A stretch of DNA of 64,000 nt from Kangiella spongicola (GTDB taxonomy: Bacteria > Pseudomonadota > Gammaproteobacteria > Enterobacterales > Kangiellaceae): assembly GCF_003194565.2 (NCBI RefSeq), contig NZ_QICH01000003.1, forward strand, positions 310,001 through 374,000, written 5' to 3'. Within the stretch, counting starts at the first letter, position 1. Each line of letters begins with the position of its first letter. Of the stretch, positions 46,511 to 55,605 are shown in pieces. Both the position numbers and the translations under genes were made by a program. The notes under the pieces were generated by a model. It was not told where the DNA came from. It saw only the letters and a program-made list of their open reading frames with translations, and made no database searches.

Positions 46511-48985
46511 ATGAAAAAGTCATCACTTTTTAATTCAAAACCACTCCACGCAGCACTATTAGCTGCTGGTCTTGGCGTAAGTTCTTTAGGCTTGTCAGCA
46601 AAATCTCTTGGTCCACAATTGAGCGAAATGCTTCCTGTGGCTTCTGATTCTCAAGTATTCGAAGTTATTGTCACTTTCGAAGGCGACGGTCCTGCATCAC
46701 CATTGCAGTTAGACGCGCTAGAGCAGCTTGGTGTTAATACCGGCATCAGCTTACAGAATTTACCGATTGTGGGTATGTTAGCCACAAAATCGCAAATCGA
46801 AGCTATTTATGAGCGTGACGATGTTCGCTCTGTATGGCACAACTCAGAGTTGAGTTATGAAAACCAAGGCGCGACACAAATTACAGGTGTTGATCGTTTA
46901 CGTGAAGACCGTAGTTTGCGTAGCCAAGGTATGCCGTTCTCTGGTCGTGGCATTGGTGTTGTTGTTAATGACTCAGGTGTTGATGGTACACACCCTGATC
47001 TGAAATTCCCTAATCACGTTGTTCAGAACGTATTGGCGCAAACAAACTTGCGTTCTTTCAGCGACCTAGCGCCTATCACTTATCAAGAAAACGTTGCTAA
47101 TACTGATATTGGTGGCGGCCACGGTACTCACGTAGCGGGCACTATTGGTGGTAATGGTAGTATGTCTAGCGGCGAGCAAGAAGGTGTTGCTCCAGGCGCT
47201 AAAATTATCGGTTATGGTTCAGGCGCAGGTCTATTTATTCTTGATACGCTTGGTGGTTTTGATTATGCATTAAGCCATCAATATGAATACAACATCCGCG
47301 TTATTTCTAACTCTTTCGGTAGCACAAGTGACGTAGGCTCAGACTTCAACCCTGATCACCCTACAAACGTTGCAACGAAAAAATTGAGCGATAACGGTGT
47401 AATCGTTGTTTTCTCAGCAGGTAACTCAGGTAATGGTGAAAGCACTATTACGGGTAACTTCAAAAAAGCTCCTTGGGTTGTAACAGTAGCTGCAGGCGAT
47501 AAAGATGGCAACTTAGCTGACTTTAGTTCGCGCGGTGTTAAAGGCAAAGGCGGAACTGTTGAAGTTGACGGTGAGACTTTTGAATGGGTAGACCGCCCAA
47601 CAATTACTGCTCCTGGTGTTGATATTGCTTCAGCTCGCGCTTCTTTAGGCAGTACTTCATGGTTGAGCATCACTGATGATGTTGATTTGCTACCAGCAGC
47701 ACAAGTTCCTTATTACACACACTCTAGCGGTACTTCAATGTCAGCGCCACACATCTCAGGTGTTGTCGCTTTAATGTTAGAGGCGGATCCATCGCTAAAC
47801 TGGCGTGATGTTAAGCGTATCTTAGAAGATACAGCTACTAATATGCCTGGTCTAGAGCCATGGGAAGCGGGCGCTGGTTATGTTAACGCTTATGCGGCGG
47901 TTAAAGCTGTGCTTGACGAAAGTCAAAACTTTGGCCAAACCACTAAGGTAAATCGTGACTTTAACGCAGCTTCACTTACGTCTTTAGCGCGTGATTTTCC
48001 AACAAGCGTTCCTTTTTCTCCAGTAGGCGATAACCCAGGAACTACATTCAACGTAGCTGATGATATTTCATTAGTTATGGCGAGCGCTCAAGTTTCTGAT
48101 AACACTGTAGCACTAACCTTAACTAGCCCATCAGGTAAGCGTTATGGTTCAAGCATCGCATTACCAGTACTAGGCGAGAACATCGCAGTAGTAGCTCCTG
48201 GTGAAGCGGGTGAGTGGGTTATTAAAGCAGGTGGTATCGGCTCTGTTTCAGGTGTACCGCTAGACCCAGCAGGCGTAACGAATGGTTATGCTGCACCTGG
48301 CACTATTCAAGCAAATATCAAAATGATCCGTACTGATGGCTTTGTTGGCCTAGACGATGTTGTTGGTCACCCAGCACAAGGTTTCATCGAGCACGCAGTT
48401 AGCGAGCAACTGGTCGATGGTACCTCTAATGGTTTCAAACCAGATCGACTATTAACACGTGCTGAGATGGCTGAGTACTTAACTTTAGGCGCTGGTATCC
48501 GTCAGTCTAACAGTGCTGCTGACCAGGTTTTCGTTGACGTCAAAGCAAAAGATGCCGCTAGCATTAATGCTGTAACGCAAAACGGTAGTGCGCTAAAAGA
48601 CCGCGTACAAGAGCAAGCTCCAGTTATGACTGGTAATGGCTCAACTTTCGACCCTAAAGGCAAAGTGAGCAAGCTTGATGTTGCTTACTCACTAATGCAG
48701 TCGCTAGGTCTTGAAGGTGTTGATTCGAGCTATGACGGTACAAACTTAACAGCTACCTTCGGCGATGAGCGCGTTGTAGTTGCTGATCAAGACATGATTC
48801 CAGAAGGTCTTAAGCACTATGTACAACATGCGATTGACCGTGGTGTGTTAGGCGTAAGCTTCAGCGTTGAGCAAGGTCCATTTGACCTAGAGCCAACAAT
48901 TGTAGCTCACTTCTCGCCACAAGAATTAATGAGCCGTGCTGACTTCGCTGTAGCAATGAGCCGTTATTACTTATCGCAAAACTAG
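46511..48985 (+). CDS. Secreted subtilisin-like serine protease (S8) with SLH-like C-terminus
   Basis: An 824-residue exported subtilase, paralogous to the one at 37179 over its whole length. Signal peptide about 1-30 (longer, KKSSLFNSKPLHAALLAAG). I9-like propeptide about 31-115. Catalytic residues are Asp154 (NDSGVDGTHPD), His204 (GGHGTHVAG) and Ser409 (SGTSMSAPHISG). The C-terminal part repeats the S-layer-homology-like pattern at about 618-660 (HPAQGFIEHAVSEQLVDG, then FKPDRLLTRAEMAEYL) and about 762-820 (ending FSPQELMSRADFAVAM). It follows the response regulator gene with operator copy B between. It is closed by a strong terminator. Confidence 0.93.
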   Translation: MKKSSLFNSKPLHAALLAAGLGVSSLGLSAKSLGPQLSEMLPVASDSQVFEVIVTFEGDGPASPLQLDALEQLGVNTGISLQNLPIVGMLATKSQIEAIYERDDVRSVWHNSELSYENQGATQITGVDRLREDRSLRSQGMPFSGRGIGVVVNDSGVDGTHPDLKFPNHVVQNVLAQTNLRSFSDLAPITYQENVANTDIGGGHGTHVAGTIGGNGSMSSGEQEGVAPGAKIIGYGSGAGLFILDTLGGFDYALSHQYEYNIRVISNSFGSTSDVGSDFNPDHPTNVATKKLSDNGVIVVFSAGNSGNGESTITGNFKKAPWVVTVAAGDKDGNLADFSSRGVKGKGGTVEVDGETFEWVDRPTITAPGVDIASARASLGSTSWLSITDDVDLLPAAQVPYYTHSSGTSMSAPHISGVVALMLEADPSLNWRDVKRILEDTATNMPGLEPWEAGAGYVNAYAAVKAVLDESQNFGQTTKVNRDFNAASLTSLARDFPTSVPFSPVGDNPGTTFNVADDISLVMASAQVSDNTVALTLTSPSGKRYGSSIALPVLGENIAVVAPGEAGEWVIKAGGIGSVSGVPLDPAGVTNGYAAPGTIQANIKMIRTDGFVGLDDVVGHPAQGFIEHAVSEQLVDGTSNGFKPDRLLTRAEMAEYLTLGAGIRQSNSAADQVFVDVKAKDAASINAVTQNGSALKDRVQEQAPVMTGNGSTFDPKGKVSKLDVAYSLMQSLGLEGVDSSYDGTNLTATFGDERVVVADQDMIPEGLKHYVQHAIDRGVLGVSFSVEQGPFDLEPTIVAHFSPQELMSRADFAVAMSRYYLSQN

Positions 48986-49053
48986 GAAGCATTCAGAGTT
49001 TTAAATCTCCAGTGGGAGACTTTATCCAGGGACGGACTTTTTATTCCTACATT

Positions 49054-49081
49054 GGCCAGCTTTCGAGCTGGTCTTTTCTTT
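49054..49081 (+). terminator. Intrinsic terminator after third subtilase gene
   Basis: An 8-bp stem (GGCCAGCT/AGCTGGTC, one G-U pair) with the stable TTCG tetraloop and a TTTTCTTTT tail. Confidence 0.88.
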
Positions 49082-49186
49082 TCAGGAGCTTATGCAATTA
49101 CCCTCATCAGACCAGTGTATAGGGGCTGGTGATATCTGTTAAGATTGCGTATATTCCATTCAACATTCCTTAGAACTAAAACGAAC

Positions 49187-50365
49187 ATGTCTAAAGCCTT
49201 ACTAGAACATTGGGATGATATCCTACTACTTGACGAGCAGTTAACCGAAGAAGAGCGATTGATTCGTGATACGGCAAGAGATTATTGCCAAAACAAATTA
49301 ATGCCTCGTGTCTTAGAAGCAAACCGTCACGAGATTTTCCACCGTGAAATCATGAGTGAACTTGGTGAGCTCGGCTTATTAGGCTCAACGATTGATGGCT
49401 ATGGTTGTGCCGGAGCATCTTACGTAGCTTACGGTTTAGTAGCGCGTGAAGTTGAGCGTGTGGACTCGGGCTATCGTTCGGCGCTTTCTGTGCAGTCTAG
49501 CTTAGTGATGCATCCGATTAATGAATACGGTACAGATGCACAAAAAGAAAAGTATTTACCCAAACTAGCCACTGGCGAGTGGGTAGGGTGTTTTGGTCTG
49601 ACTGAGCCAGACTCGGGCTCAGATCCGGCGAGCATGAAAACTCGCGCTAAGAAAGTCGATGGTGGTTATATCATCAGCGGTACAAAAATGTGGATCACTA
49701 ATTCACCAATCGCTGATGTGTTTGTTGTGTGGGGCAAAGATGACAACGGTGATATCCGTGGTTTTGTTCTTGAAAAAGGCATGGAAGGTCTTTCAGCACC
49801 AAAAATCGAAGGCAAGTTTTCACTCAGAGCCTCAATCACAGGCGAAATTGTCATGGATGAAGTGTTTGTTCCAGAAGAAAATATGTTCCCTGAGGTAAAA
49901 GGGTTACGTGGACCATTTGGCTGCCTGAATAGAGCACGTTACGGTATTGCTTGGGGTGCGATGGGCGCAGCTGAGTTCTGTTGGCACGCAGCACGCCAGT
50001 ATGGTTTAGAGCGCAAACAGTTCAACAAGCCACTAGCCTCGATGCAGTTATATCAGAAGAAGCTTGCTGATATGCAAACTGAGATCACTATTGGACTGCA
50101 GGCGGCTTTGCGAGTAGGTCGTTTGATTGATGAAAAGCGTTTTGCACCAGAAATGATTTCTTTAGTAAAGCGTAACTCTTGTGGTAAAGCGCTTGATATC
50201 GCTCGTATGGCGCGTGATATGCACGGTGGCAATGGTATTTGTGATGAATTCCATGTGATTCGTCATGCAATGAACCTTGAAGCGGTTAATACCTATGAAG
50301 GAACCCATGATATCCACGCGCTAATCCTTGGCCGTTCGCAAACAGGTTTACAAGCTTTTATGTAG
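49187..50365 (+). CDS. gcdH: Glutaryl-CoA dehydrogenase
   Basis: A 392-residue flavin acyl-CoA dehydrogenase. It converts glutaryl-CoA to crotonyl-CoA plus CO2 in lysine and tryptophan breakdown. The catalytic Glu is in [17 protein letters not shown], and FAD-binding stretches [14 protein letters not shown] and [16 protein letters not shown] are present. [20 protein letters not shown] is typical of GcdH rather than other acyl-CoA dehydrogenases. ATG 49187 is preferred to TTG 49145, which would add 14 unrelated residues. It may support growth on amino acids released by the nearby proteases, though no other catabolic gene is adjacent. Confidence 0.92.
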   Translation: MSKALLEHWDDILLLDEQLTEEERLIRDTARDYCQNKLMPRVLEANRHEIFHREIMSELGELGLLGSTIDGYGCAGASYVAYGLVAREVERVDSGYRSALSVQSSLVMHPINEYGTDAQKEKYLPKLATGEWVGCFGLTEPDSGSDPASMKTRAKKVDGGYIISGTKMWITNSPIADVFVVWGKDDNGDIRGFVLEKGMEGLSAPKIEGKFSLRASITGEIVMDEVFVPEENMFPEVKGLRGPFGCLNRARYGIAWGAMGAAEFCWHAARQYGLERKQFNKPLASMQLYQKKLADMQTEITIGLQAALRVGRLIDEKRFAPEMISLVKRNSCGKALDIARMARDMHGGNGICDEFHVIRHAMNLEAVNTYEGTHDIHALILGRSQTGLQAFM

Positions 50366-50401
50366 AACCATGTTCGGAAGTGTCTGATTAATATACAATT
50401 T

Positions 50402-50424
50402 GGGGGCTTATAGCCCCTTTTTTT
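50402..50424 (+). terminator. Intrinsic terminator after gcdH
   Basis: A 6-bp GC-rich stem (GGGGCT with AGCCCC, triloop TAT) followed by seven T. Although it contains a GGGG/CCCC pair, its spacing and T-run separate it from the protease operators. Confidence 0.85.
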
Positions 50425-50549
50425 AATTCTGAGTTAATTGAATCACACTTTTTAACACTCTAAGGCTTGTATTTTACGTAAATTTACGCAACCTTAAGAG
50501 GGTAAGAGAGTCTATTTAGAGACGATAAAAATTAACGAAAGGTTATTGA

Positions 50550-52733
50550 ATGATTGATAAAAAATGGCTACTAGCCGTATTGTTAGGTTTATCTTTTGGG
50601 GCATCAGCCGATACTGGCGTCCAAAAGTCGCCTAAAAAGTTTGACAAGGAATTACACCAAGAGGTTTATTCTCTGCCAGCGCCAGCTAGCTTGAATATGG
50701 AGCCGGAAGTGAAATTTGGTGAAACAGGTCGCTTGGTAGCATTTCTATTAATGCAAAGCCATTACTCACATCCCAAGTTTGATGACAAACTATCAGAAGA
50801 AGCATTCAGACAGCTCATCAAGTCATTCGACCCAAACCGAAGTTACTTTTACCAAAGCGACATCGATCAATTAAAAGTATTTGAGGATAAGTTTGACGAT
50901 GCCTTGAGAACTGGAAAGATTGAGCTGGCTTATACTTTCTTTGAAATATTTGAAAACCGTTTCCGTGAGCGTTATGAGTATGCTCTGAAGCTACTTGAAG
51001 AGCCAATGGACTTTAGTGTTGATGAAAGCTTTGCTTATGACAGAACTGAAGCAGAGTGGGCTAAAGACGAAAAAGAACTTAATGAAATCTGGCGTAAACG
51101 TGTTAAAAATGATGCTTTAAACTTGAAGTTGGCAGAGCAAAGCGACGCTGAAATTAAGGAAAAGTTAACCAGTCGCTATCGTTCGGCCATTCGTCGTCTC
51201 TCGCAGACTAAAAGCGAAGATGTTTTTGGCTATTTTATGAACTCGATAAGTTCAGCAATCGATCCGCATACGACTTATTACACACCACGTCGTTTTGAGA
51301 ATTTTGCGATAAACATGAGCCTTAAACTTCAAGGTATTGGTGCTGTATTAACACAGGAAGATCAGTTTACTAAGATCGTATCTGTAGTTAATAAAGGCCC
51401 AGCTCAAAAGTCAGGTCAGATCCATAAAAACGATAAAATCATTGGCGTAGCCCAAGGTGATAAGGGTGAGATGGTTGATGTCATCGGTTGGAGAAATGAC
51501 GATGTCGTAGACCTTATTCGAGGCGAAGCTGGCACCGTTGTTAGATTACAAATTATTCCTTATACCGATGCCGGTGATGGTATGCCGAAAGTTGTTCGAA
51601 TCGTGCGTGAAGAGATAAAGCTGGAAGATCAAGCTGCGAAGTCTAATACCATTGAAGTCGAGCAAGATGGCGAAAAGCTTAATCTGGGTATTATCGAACT
51701 GCCATCTTTCTACTCCGAGGCCGCAGCTCGTAACAAAGAGGAAGGTGAAGAAGTCAGCAGCACAACACAAGATGTTGAACGCTTAATTAAAGAACTTAAA
51801 AAAGAGTCAATAGACGGTCTAATTATTGATTTACGTAATAATGGCGGTGGTTCTTTAAGCGAAGTTGTCGACCTGGTTGGTTTATTTATTGACCAAGGTC
51901 CCGTTGTTCAAGGCCAGAGAATCGGCGGAGAGCTTCGTGTACTTAAGGACAAGACAGGTGGCACCGTTTATGACGGCCCATTAGCTGTTATGGTTAATGG
52001 TTCAAGTGCATCCGCTTCGGAGATTTTCGCAGGTGCCATTCAAGATTATGGTAGAGGAATTGTGATTGGCGAGAATACATTCGGTAAAGGAACCGTACAG
52101 AGCATCGCTGACTTAAACCGTTATTTGCGCAACCCTGAACTAAACGTAGGTGCTTTAAAGCTTACTATCGAGAAGTATTACCGTATCACAGGTGAAAGCA
52201 CGCAAAATAAAGGTGTGCAACCAGATATCATGTTCCCATCAATTTATGATGCAAAAAAATATGGCGAAAGCTCGTATGACAATGCACTAGCTTGGGACAC
52301 TATTGAGCCAGCGGACTTTAGTAAAACTGGTAGTTTGAAAGAGTTTATGCCATATCTTCAATATCGCCACGAGAAGCGTAGAGAGTCAAATGAGGAGTTT
52401 GCATTTTTTGTTGATGATGTTGAGCGAGCAAAAACTGAGCGCGACAACAAGCTAGTCTCTTTGAACTATGAAACTCGCTTAGCTAAGCAGCAAGAAAACG
52501 ACAAGCTACGATTACAGCGCGAAAATATTAAGCGCAAACTACAGGGGCTTGAGCCTTTGGCGGAACTTGCGAAAGAAGACGAAGAGGCTGACGATAGCGC
52601 TGGCGAAGAAGATAAAGCCGATGAGCCTGATGTCTTATTAAAAGAGGCCGCAAACATCTTGGCCGATTTGATAGCTATTAAGGCGAAACCAGAGCTTATC
52701 GCTTCTTTTGAGGAAGAAATTAAAGAGCTATAG
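50550..52733 (+). CDS. prc: Tail-specific protease Prc (C-terminal processing peptidase, S41)
   Basis: A 727-residue periplasmic serine protease, somewhat longer than E. coli Prc (682). Signal peptide about 1-21 (ending GASADT). An N-terminal helical domain is followed by a PDZ domain (about 255-350, LQGIGAVLTQED) and the S41 core. The catalytic Ser is in NGSSASASEIFAGAIQDYG and the Lys in GENTFGKGTVQ, about 25 residues later. The C-terminal domain is Lys/Glu-rich with a coiled coil (about 620-690). Prc trims FtsI/PBP3 and controls murein hydrolases. AAAGG precedes the ATG. Confidence 0.95.
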   Translation: MIDKKWLLAVLLGLSFGASADTGVQKSPKKFDKELHQEVYSLPAPASLNMEPEVKFGETGRLVAFLLMQSHYSHPKFDDKLSEEAFRQLIKSFDPNRSYFYQSDIDQLKVFEDKFDDALRTGKIELAYTFFEIFENRFRERYEYALKLLEEPMDFSVDESFAYDRTEAEWAKDEKELNEIWRKRVKNDALNLKLAEQSDAEIKEKLTSRYRSAIRRLSQTKSEDVFGYFMNSISSAIDPHTTYYTPRRFENFAINMSLKLQGIGAVLTQEDQFTKIVSVVNKGPAQKSGQIHKNDKIIGVAQGDKGEMVDVIGWRNDDVVDLIRGEAGTVVRLQIIPYTDAGDGMPKVVRIVREEIKLEDQAAKSNTIEVEQDGEKLNLGIIELPSFYSEAAARNKEEGEEVSSTTQDVERLIKELKKESIDGLIIDLRNNGGGSLSEVVDLVGLFIDQGPVVQGQRIGGELRVLKDKTGGTVYDGPLAVMVNGSSASASEIFAGAIQDYGRGIVIGENTFGKGTVQSIADLNRYLRNPELNVGALKLTIEKYYRITGESTQNKGVQPDIMFPSIYDAKKYGESSYDNALAWDTIEPADFSKTGSLKEFMPYLQYRHEKRRESNEEFAFFVDDVERAKTERDNKLVSLNYETRLAKQQENDKLRLQRENIKRKLQGLEPLAELAKEDEEADDSAGEEDKADEPDVLLKEAANILADLIAIKAKPELIASFEEEIKEL

Positions 52734-52754
52734 TCCACCTATAGTCTTATAAAT

Positions 52755-52790
52755 AAAAGCCTTAACTTACAAATAGTTAAGGCTTTTTTA
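52755..52790 (+). terminator. Intrinsic terminator after prc
   Basis: A 12-bp perfect stem (AAAAGCCTTAAC/GTTAAGGCTTTT), a 9-nt loop and a T-run. It directly abuts the next promoter. Confidence 0.92.
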
Positions 52791-52819
52791 TTGTTTCGTT
52801 AGTTCGAATAAACTATGAT
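52791..52819 (+). promoter_or_regulatory. Promoter of mscS-zntB pair
   Basis: -35 TTGTTT (52791-52796), a 17-bp spacer and -10 TATGAT (52814-52819), between the prc terminator and the channel gene. Confidence 0.6.
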
Positions 52820-52848
52820 GGTTTTATATCCCATAAGTGGCTAAGACG

Positions 52849-53745
52849 ATGCAAAAGCTCCTATCCAAACCATTATTTTCTATCGGTGAGAACTTCGACG
52901 TTAACGCATCTCAGATCTTACTGGCAATTTTGTTTGTCATCTTAGCAGCTTTATTCAGCCACTATATTTCAAAAGTCTTAACTCGAAAAGTTCTAGCAAA
53001 ATTTAAGCTTGCAGAAGACGACTTAGTTGTTTTTAAAAGGCTTTTATTCTTTATCTTTCTCGCAGTTATCGTTGTTACTACCTTATCTTTTTTTAATATT
53101 CCACTGACTGCTTTTGCCTTTATTTCTGGTGCAGTGGCGATTGGTGCCGGCTTCGCTGCTAAAACGGTGATGGATAACTTCATAAGTGGTTGGATATTAA
53201 TGTCTGAACGGCCTGTTCGGATTAAAGATATTATCGAATATGAAGGGCAAATTGGTCGAGTAATTGAAGTTGGAAATCGTTCCACTCTGATTCGTCGCAT
53301 CGATGGTGCTCACATGGTAATCCCAAACAACAGTTTGTTACAGGCGAATTTAATTAACTGGACACTGGTTGACCCTAATATTAGAACTTCTGTAAAAGTC
53401 GGGGTTGGCTACGATAGTGACGTGGTTCGGGTGAAAGAAATTCTCGAAGAAATATTGAAAGCTCATGAATTGGTTATCGATGATCCGCCACCATCAATAA
53501 TCTTCGAAGATTTTGGTGATAGCGCTTTGATTTTCGAAATATGGTTCTGGGCAAGTGTTCAAGAAGTCCGCGATCTTAGAACTATTCGAAGTGATATTCG
53601 ATTTAGTATTAACCAGCAGTTTAAGAAAGAGGGTATTGTTATTGCTTATCCTCAGCGCGATCTACATTTTAAATTTAGTGACGCAGAGGAAAGCTTCCCT
53701 GTCGCTATTAAAAACAGTATGAATCAGGATGATAATAAAGGTTAA
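52849..53745 (+). CDS. MscS-family small mechanosensitive channel
   Basis: A channel of about 298 residues in the inner membrane that opens under hypo-osmotic stress. Three hydrophobic segments (about 20-45, 60-82, 85-115) include the Gly/Ala-rich pore helix SGAVAIGAGFAAKTVMDNFISGWILM. The beta domain begins RPVRIKDIIEYEGQIGRVIEVGNRSTLIR with VIPNNSLLQANLINW. The cytosolic cage ends IAYPQRDLHF, a family signature. GTG 52837 would add four residues; ATG 52849 has a weak AGTGG site, and neither start is certain. It precedes zntB by six bases. Confidence 0.92.
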   Translation: MQKLLSKPLFSIGENFDVNASQILLAILFVILAALFSHYISKVLTRKVLAKFKLAEDDLVVFKRLLFFIFLAVIVVTTLSFFNIPLTAFAFISGAVAIGAGFAAKTVMDNFISGWILMSERPVRIKDIIEYEGQIGRVIEVGNRSTLIRRIDGAHMVIPNNSLLQANLINWTLVDPNIRTSVKVGVGYDSDVVRVKEILEEILKAHELVIDDPPPSIIFEDFGDSALIFEIWFWASVQEVRDLRTIRSDIRFSINQQFKKEGIVIAYPQRDLHFKFSDAEESFPVAIKNSMNQDDNKG

Positions 53746-53751
53746 GGTGCG

Positions 53752-54687
53752 ATGAAAAATTACGATATTTCCAACCAAGGTAGCTTGATTACAGAAGAAC
53801 ATGAGTCGCCTCGAGCATACCGCTGGTATCAAATGAATTACAGTCAAGATGATGACTGCCAGTGGCTCGATGAATATCCTGGTTTAAATAATCTTTTTAA
53901 AGAGCAGCTATTAAAAGCTGAAACTCGACCAGTCGTTTATCAAGATGAAGAGTCAATTTTATTGTGTTTACGAGGCGTTAACTTAAATGCTGGTGCTGAT
54001 CCTGAGGATATGATTTCAATACGTCTATGGATTAATAATAATACCGTCATTACCAGTTGTAATCGCTCCAGTTTATCCCTAAAAGACATTCAAAAAAGTT
54101 TAGAGAACGGTCTTGGACCAAAAACACCCGGAGCTTTTTTAGCAACGCTAATCGAACGATTAGCAATTAGAATCGAAGATTTCTTTGAGCAGTTTGAAGA
54201 GCAGTTAGATATACAAGAAGATAATATTGAAACATTCAATAGTCGTGATTTAGGGACTGACCTTGGTAATCTGCGCCGGCAAGCGGCCACAGTGAAGCGA
54301 TACTTGATGCCACAAAAAGATGCTTTAGAAAAGCTCACTAAAACAGATAGTAGCTTGCTGACGCCTCAAATCCTAGAGGATATGAAGGATGATAGAGATA
54401 AATTTGCACGACTTCTGGAAGATTTAGAGCTTTCACGCGAGCGCTCAATGGCGTTACAAGAACAATTATTGGCTAAGATCGGCTATGAGCAAAATAACAG
54501 GCTCTATGTTTTAGCCATTATATCAGCCATATTCTTGCCCTTAACTTTTTTATCAGGACTACTCGGCATGAATGTGGCGGGTATGCCCGGAGTGGAGAAT
54601 GAAAGTGCTTTCTGGCTAGTGTCTGGTTTGTGTTTAATCATCGCTGTGGGCTTGATGATTTGGTTTAAAATAAAAAAGTGGTACTAG
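53752..54687 (+). CDS. zntB: Zinc transporter ZntB (CorA family)
   Basis: A 311-residue CorA-superfamily metal transporter. The long acidic cytoplasmic domain (about 1-245) ends in two C-terminal membrane helices (about 253-273 and 285-305), with the pore motif GMNVAGMPGVENES after the first. GMN followed by a Gly/Pro loop is the ZntB form (GMNVGGIPG in E. coli), which imports zinc using the proton gradient. It is co-transcribed with the MscS-type channel six bases upstream. Confidence 0.9.
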   Translation: MKNYDISNQGSLITEEHESPRAYRWYQMNYSQDDDCQWLDEYPGLNNLFKEQLLKAETRPVVYQDEESILLCLRGVNLNAGADPEDMISIRLWINNNTVITSCNRSSLSLKDIQKSLENGLGPKTPGAFLATLIERLAIRIEDFFEQFEEQLDIQEDNIETFNSRDLGTDLGNLRRQAATVKRYLMPQKDALEKLTKTDSSLLTPQILEDMKDDRDKFARLLEDLELSRERSMALQEQLLAKIGYEQNNRLYVLAIISAIFLPLTFLSGLLGMNVAGMPGVENESAFWLVSGLCLIIAVGLMIWFKIKKWY

Positions 54688-54696
54688 CTAATGGTA

Positions 54697-55443
54697 TTAG
54701 CCACAAACAGTACAATTTGGATCTTTTTTTACTTTAAAAGTTTTAAACTCACTGTGTAAACTTTGATAATTCATCATAAAGCTTGAAGAAGGATAGCTAA
54801 GGTCAAGTATGATTTTAAGCACCTCCGTGGCTTGTAAGGTACCCATGGTGCCAACAACTGGGGATAAAATTCCTTGAGCAGTACAATCACCCTCAGGTAG
54901 TTCATTATCGCTATATAAGCATTGATAGCAAGCGTGCTCTGGCTCTAAGTTAAAAACAGCTAACTGCCCAGTAAAAGCGACTGCACTGGCTGAAACCAGA
55001 GGCGTTTTAGTCCTTACTGAAGCCTTATTTAGCATAAATCGTGTTTCAAAATTATCTGTGCAGTCCAAAACCGCACTATATCTTTCGGAACTAAGTAGTT
55101 CATCTAATAAGTCTATTGTAGCTCTAGCTTCAATGGCCCGAATATCTACATTTGGATTGATGTTGTTCAAACTTTCTTTGGCGGAAACTACTTTAGGTAA
55201 CTTTAACGCGCCTATTCTATGAATAATTTGACGCTGTAGATTCGAACGTTCCACATGATCATCATCGACTAGCGTTAACCTCCCAACACCTGCGGCGGCA
55301 AGATACATTGCTGCCGGTGAGCCAAGACCACCAGCCCCAATAATTAAAACATGACTGTTTTTTATACGCTCTTGGCCTTCAAGATCAATTTCGGGAAGGA
55401 TAATATGGCGACTGTATTGGAGGAGTTCTTCTTGTGTAAGCAT
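54697..55443 (-). CDS. MoeB/ThiF/HesA-family adenylyltransferase
   Basis: A 248-residue E1-like enzyme that activates the C-terminus of a small sulfur-carrier protein (MoaD or ThiS) by adenylation. The nucleotide loop is GAGGLGSPAAMYLAAAGVG and the Arg finger is in NLQRQIIH. The Cys-type loop is DCTAQGILSPVVGTMG, and the zinc site is made from CYQC and CTVC. MoeB and ThiF cannot be told apart without the partner, and no thi or moa genes are nearby. It is convergent with zntB (nine bases) and divergent from purT. Confidence 0.9.
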   Translation of the reverse strand: MLTQEELLQYSRHIILPEIDLEGQERIKNSHVLIIGAGGLGSPAAMYLAAAGVGRLTLVDDDHVERSNLQRQIIHRIGALKLPKVVSAKESLNNINPNVDIRAIEARATIDLLDELLSSERYSAVLDCTDNFETRFMLNKASVRTKTPLVSASAVAFTGQLAVFNLEPEHACYQCLYSDNELPEGDCTAQGILSPVVGTMGTLQATEVLKIILDLSYPSSSFMMNYQSLHSEFKTFKVKKDPNCTVCG

Positions 55444-55488
55444 AAAAATTTTTATTGAATTTACTGATGCAATTATTGCACAGCCCTT

Positions 55489-55533
55489 AGCCTGTAGACA
55501 AATAGCCTATAGACAAATAGCCTATAGACAAAT
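55489..55533. repeat. Three tandem 15-bp repeats between moeB/thiF-like gene and purT
   Basis: Three head-to-tail copies of AGCCTATAGACAAAT (the first has G for A at one position). They lie in the shared promoter region of two divergent genes, 73 bp before the purT ATG. The direct spacing of 15 bp is not a whole number of helical turns. They may be slippage products or regulator sites. Confidence 0.85.
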
Positions 55534-55605
55534 AGCTCAGTAAAATTGCACTGCGCTGTGGCTACTGCTAATCTTATGGCATTAAAATTAATAACCGTGA
55601 TGATT

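Noticed and set aside
50402-50424. A fourth GGGG/CCCC protease operator after gcdH
   Set aside because: The stem spacing and the T-run identify it as a terminator, and it lacks the TAGGGG-N4-CCCC form.
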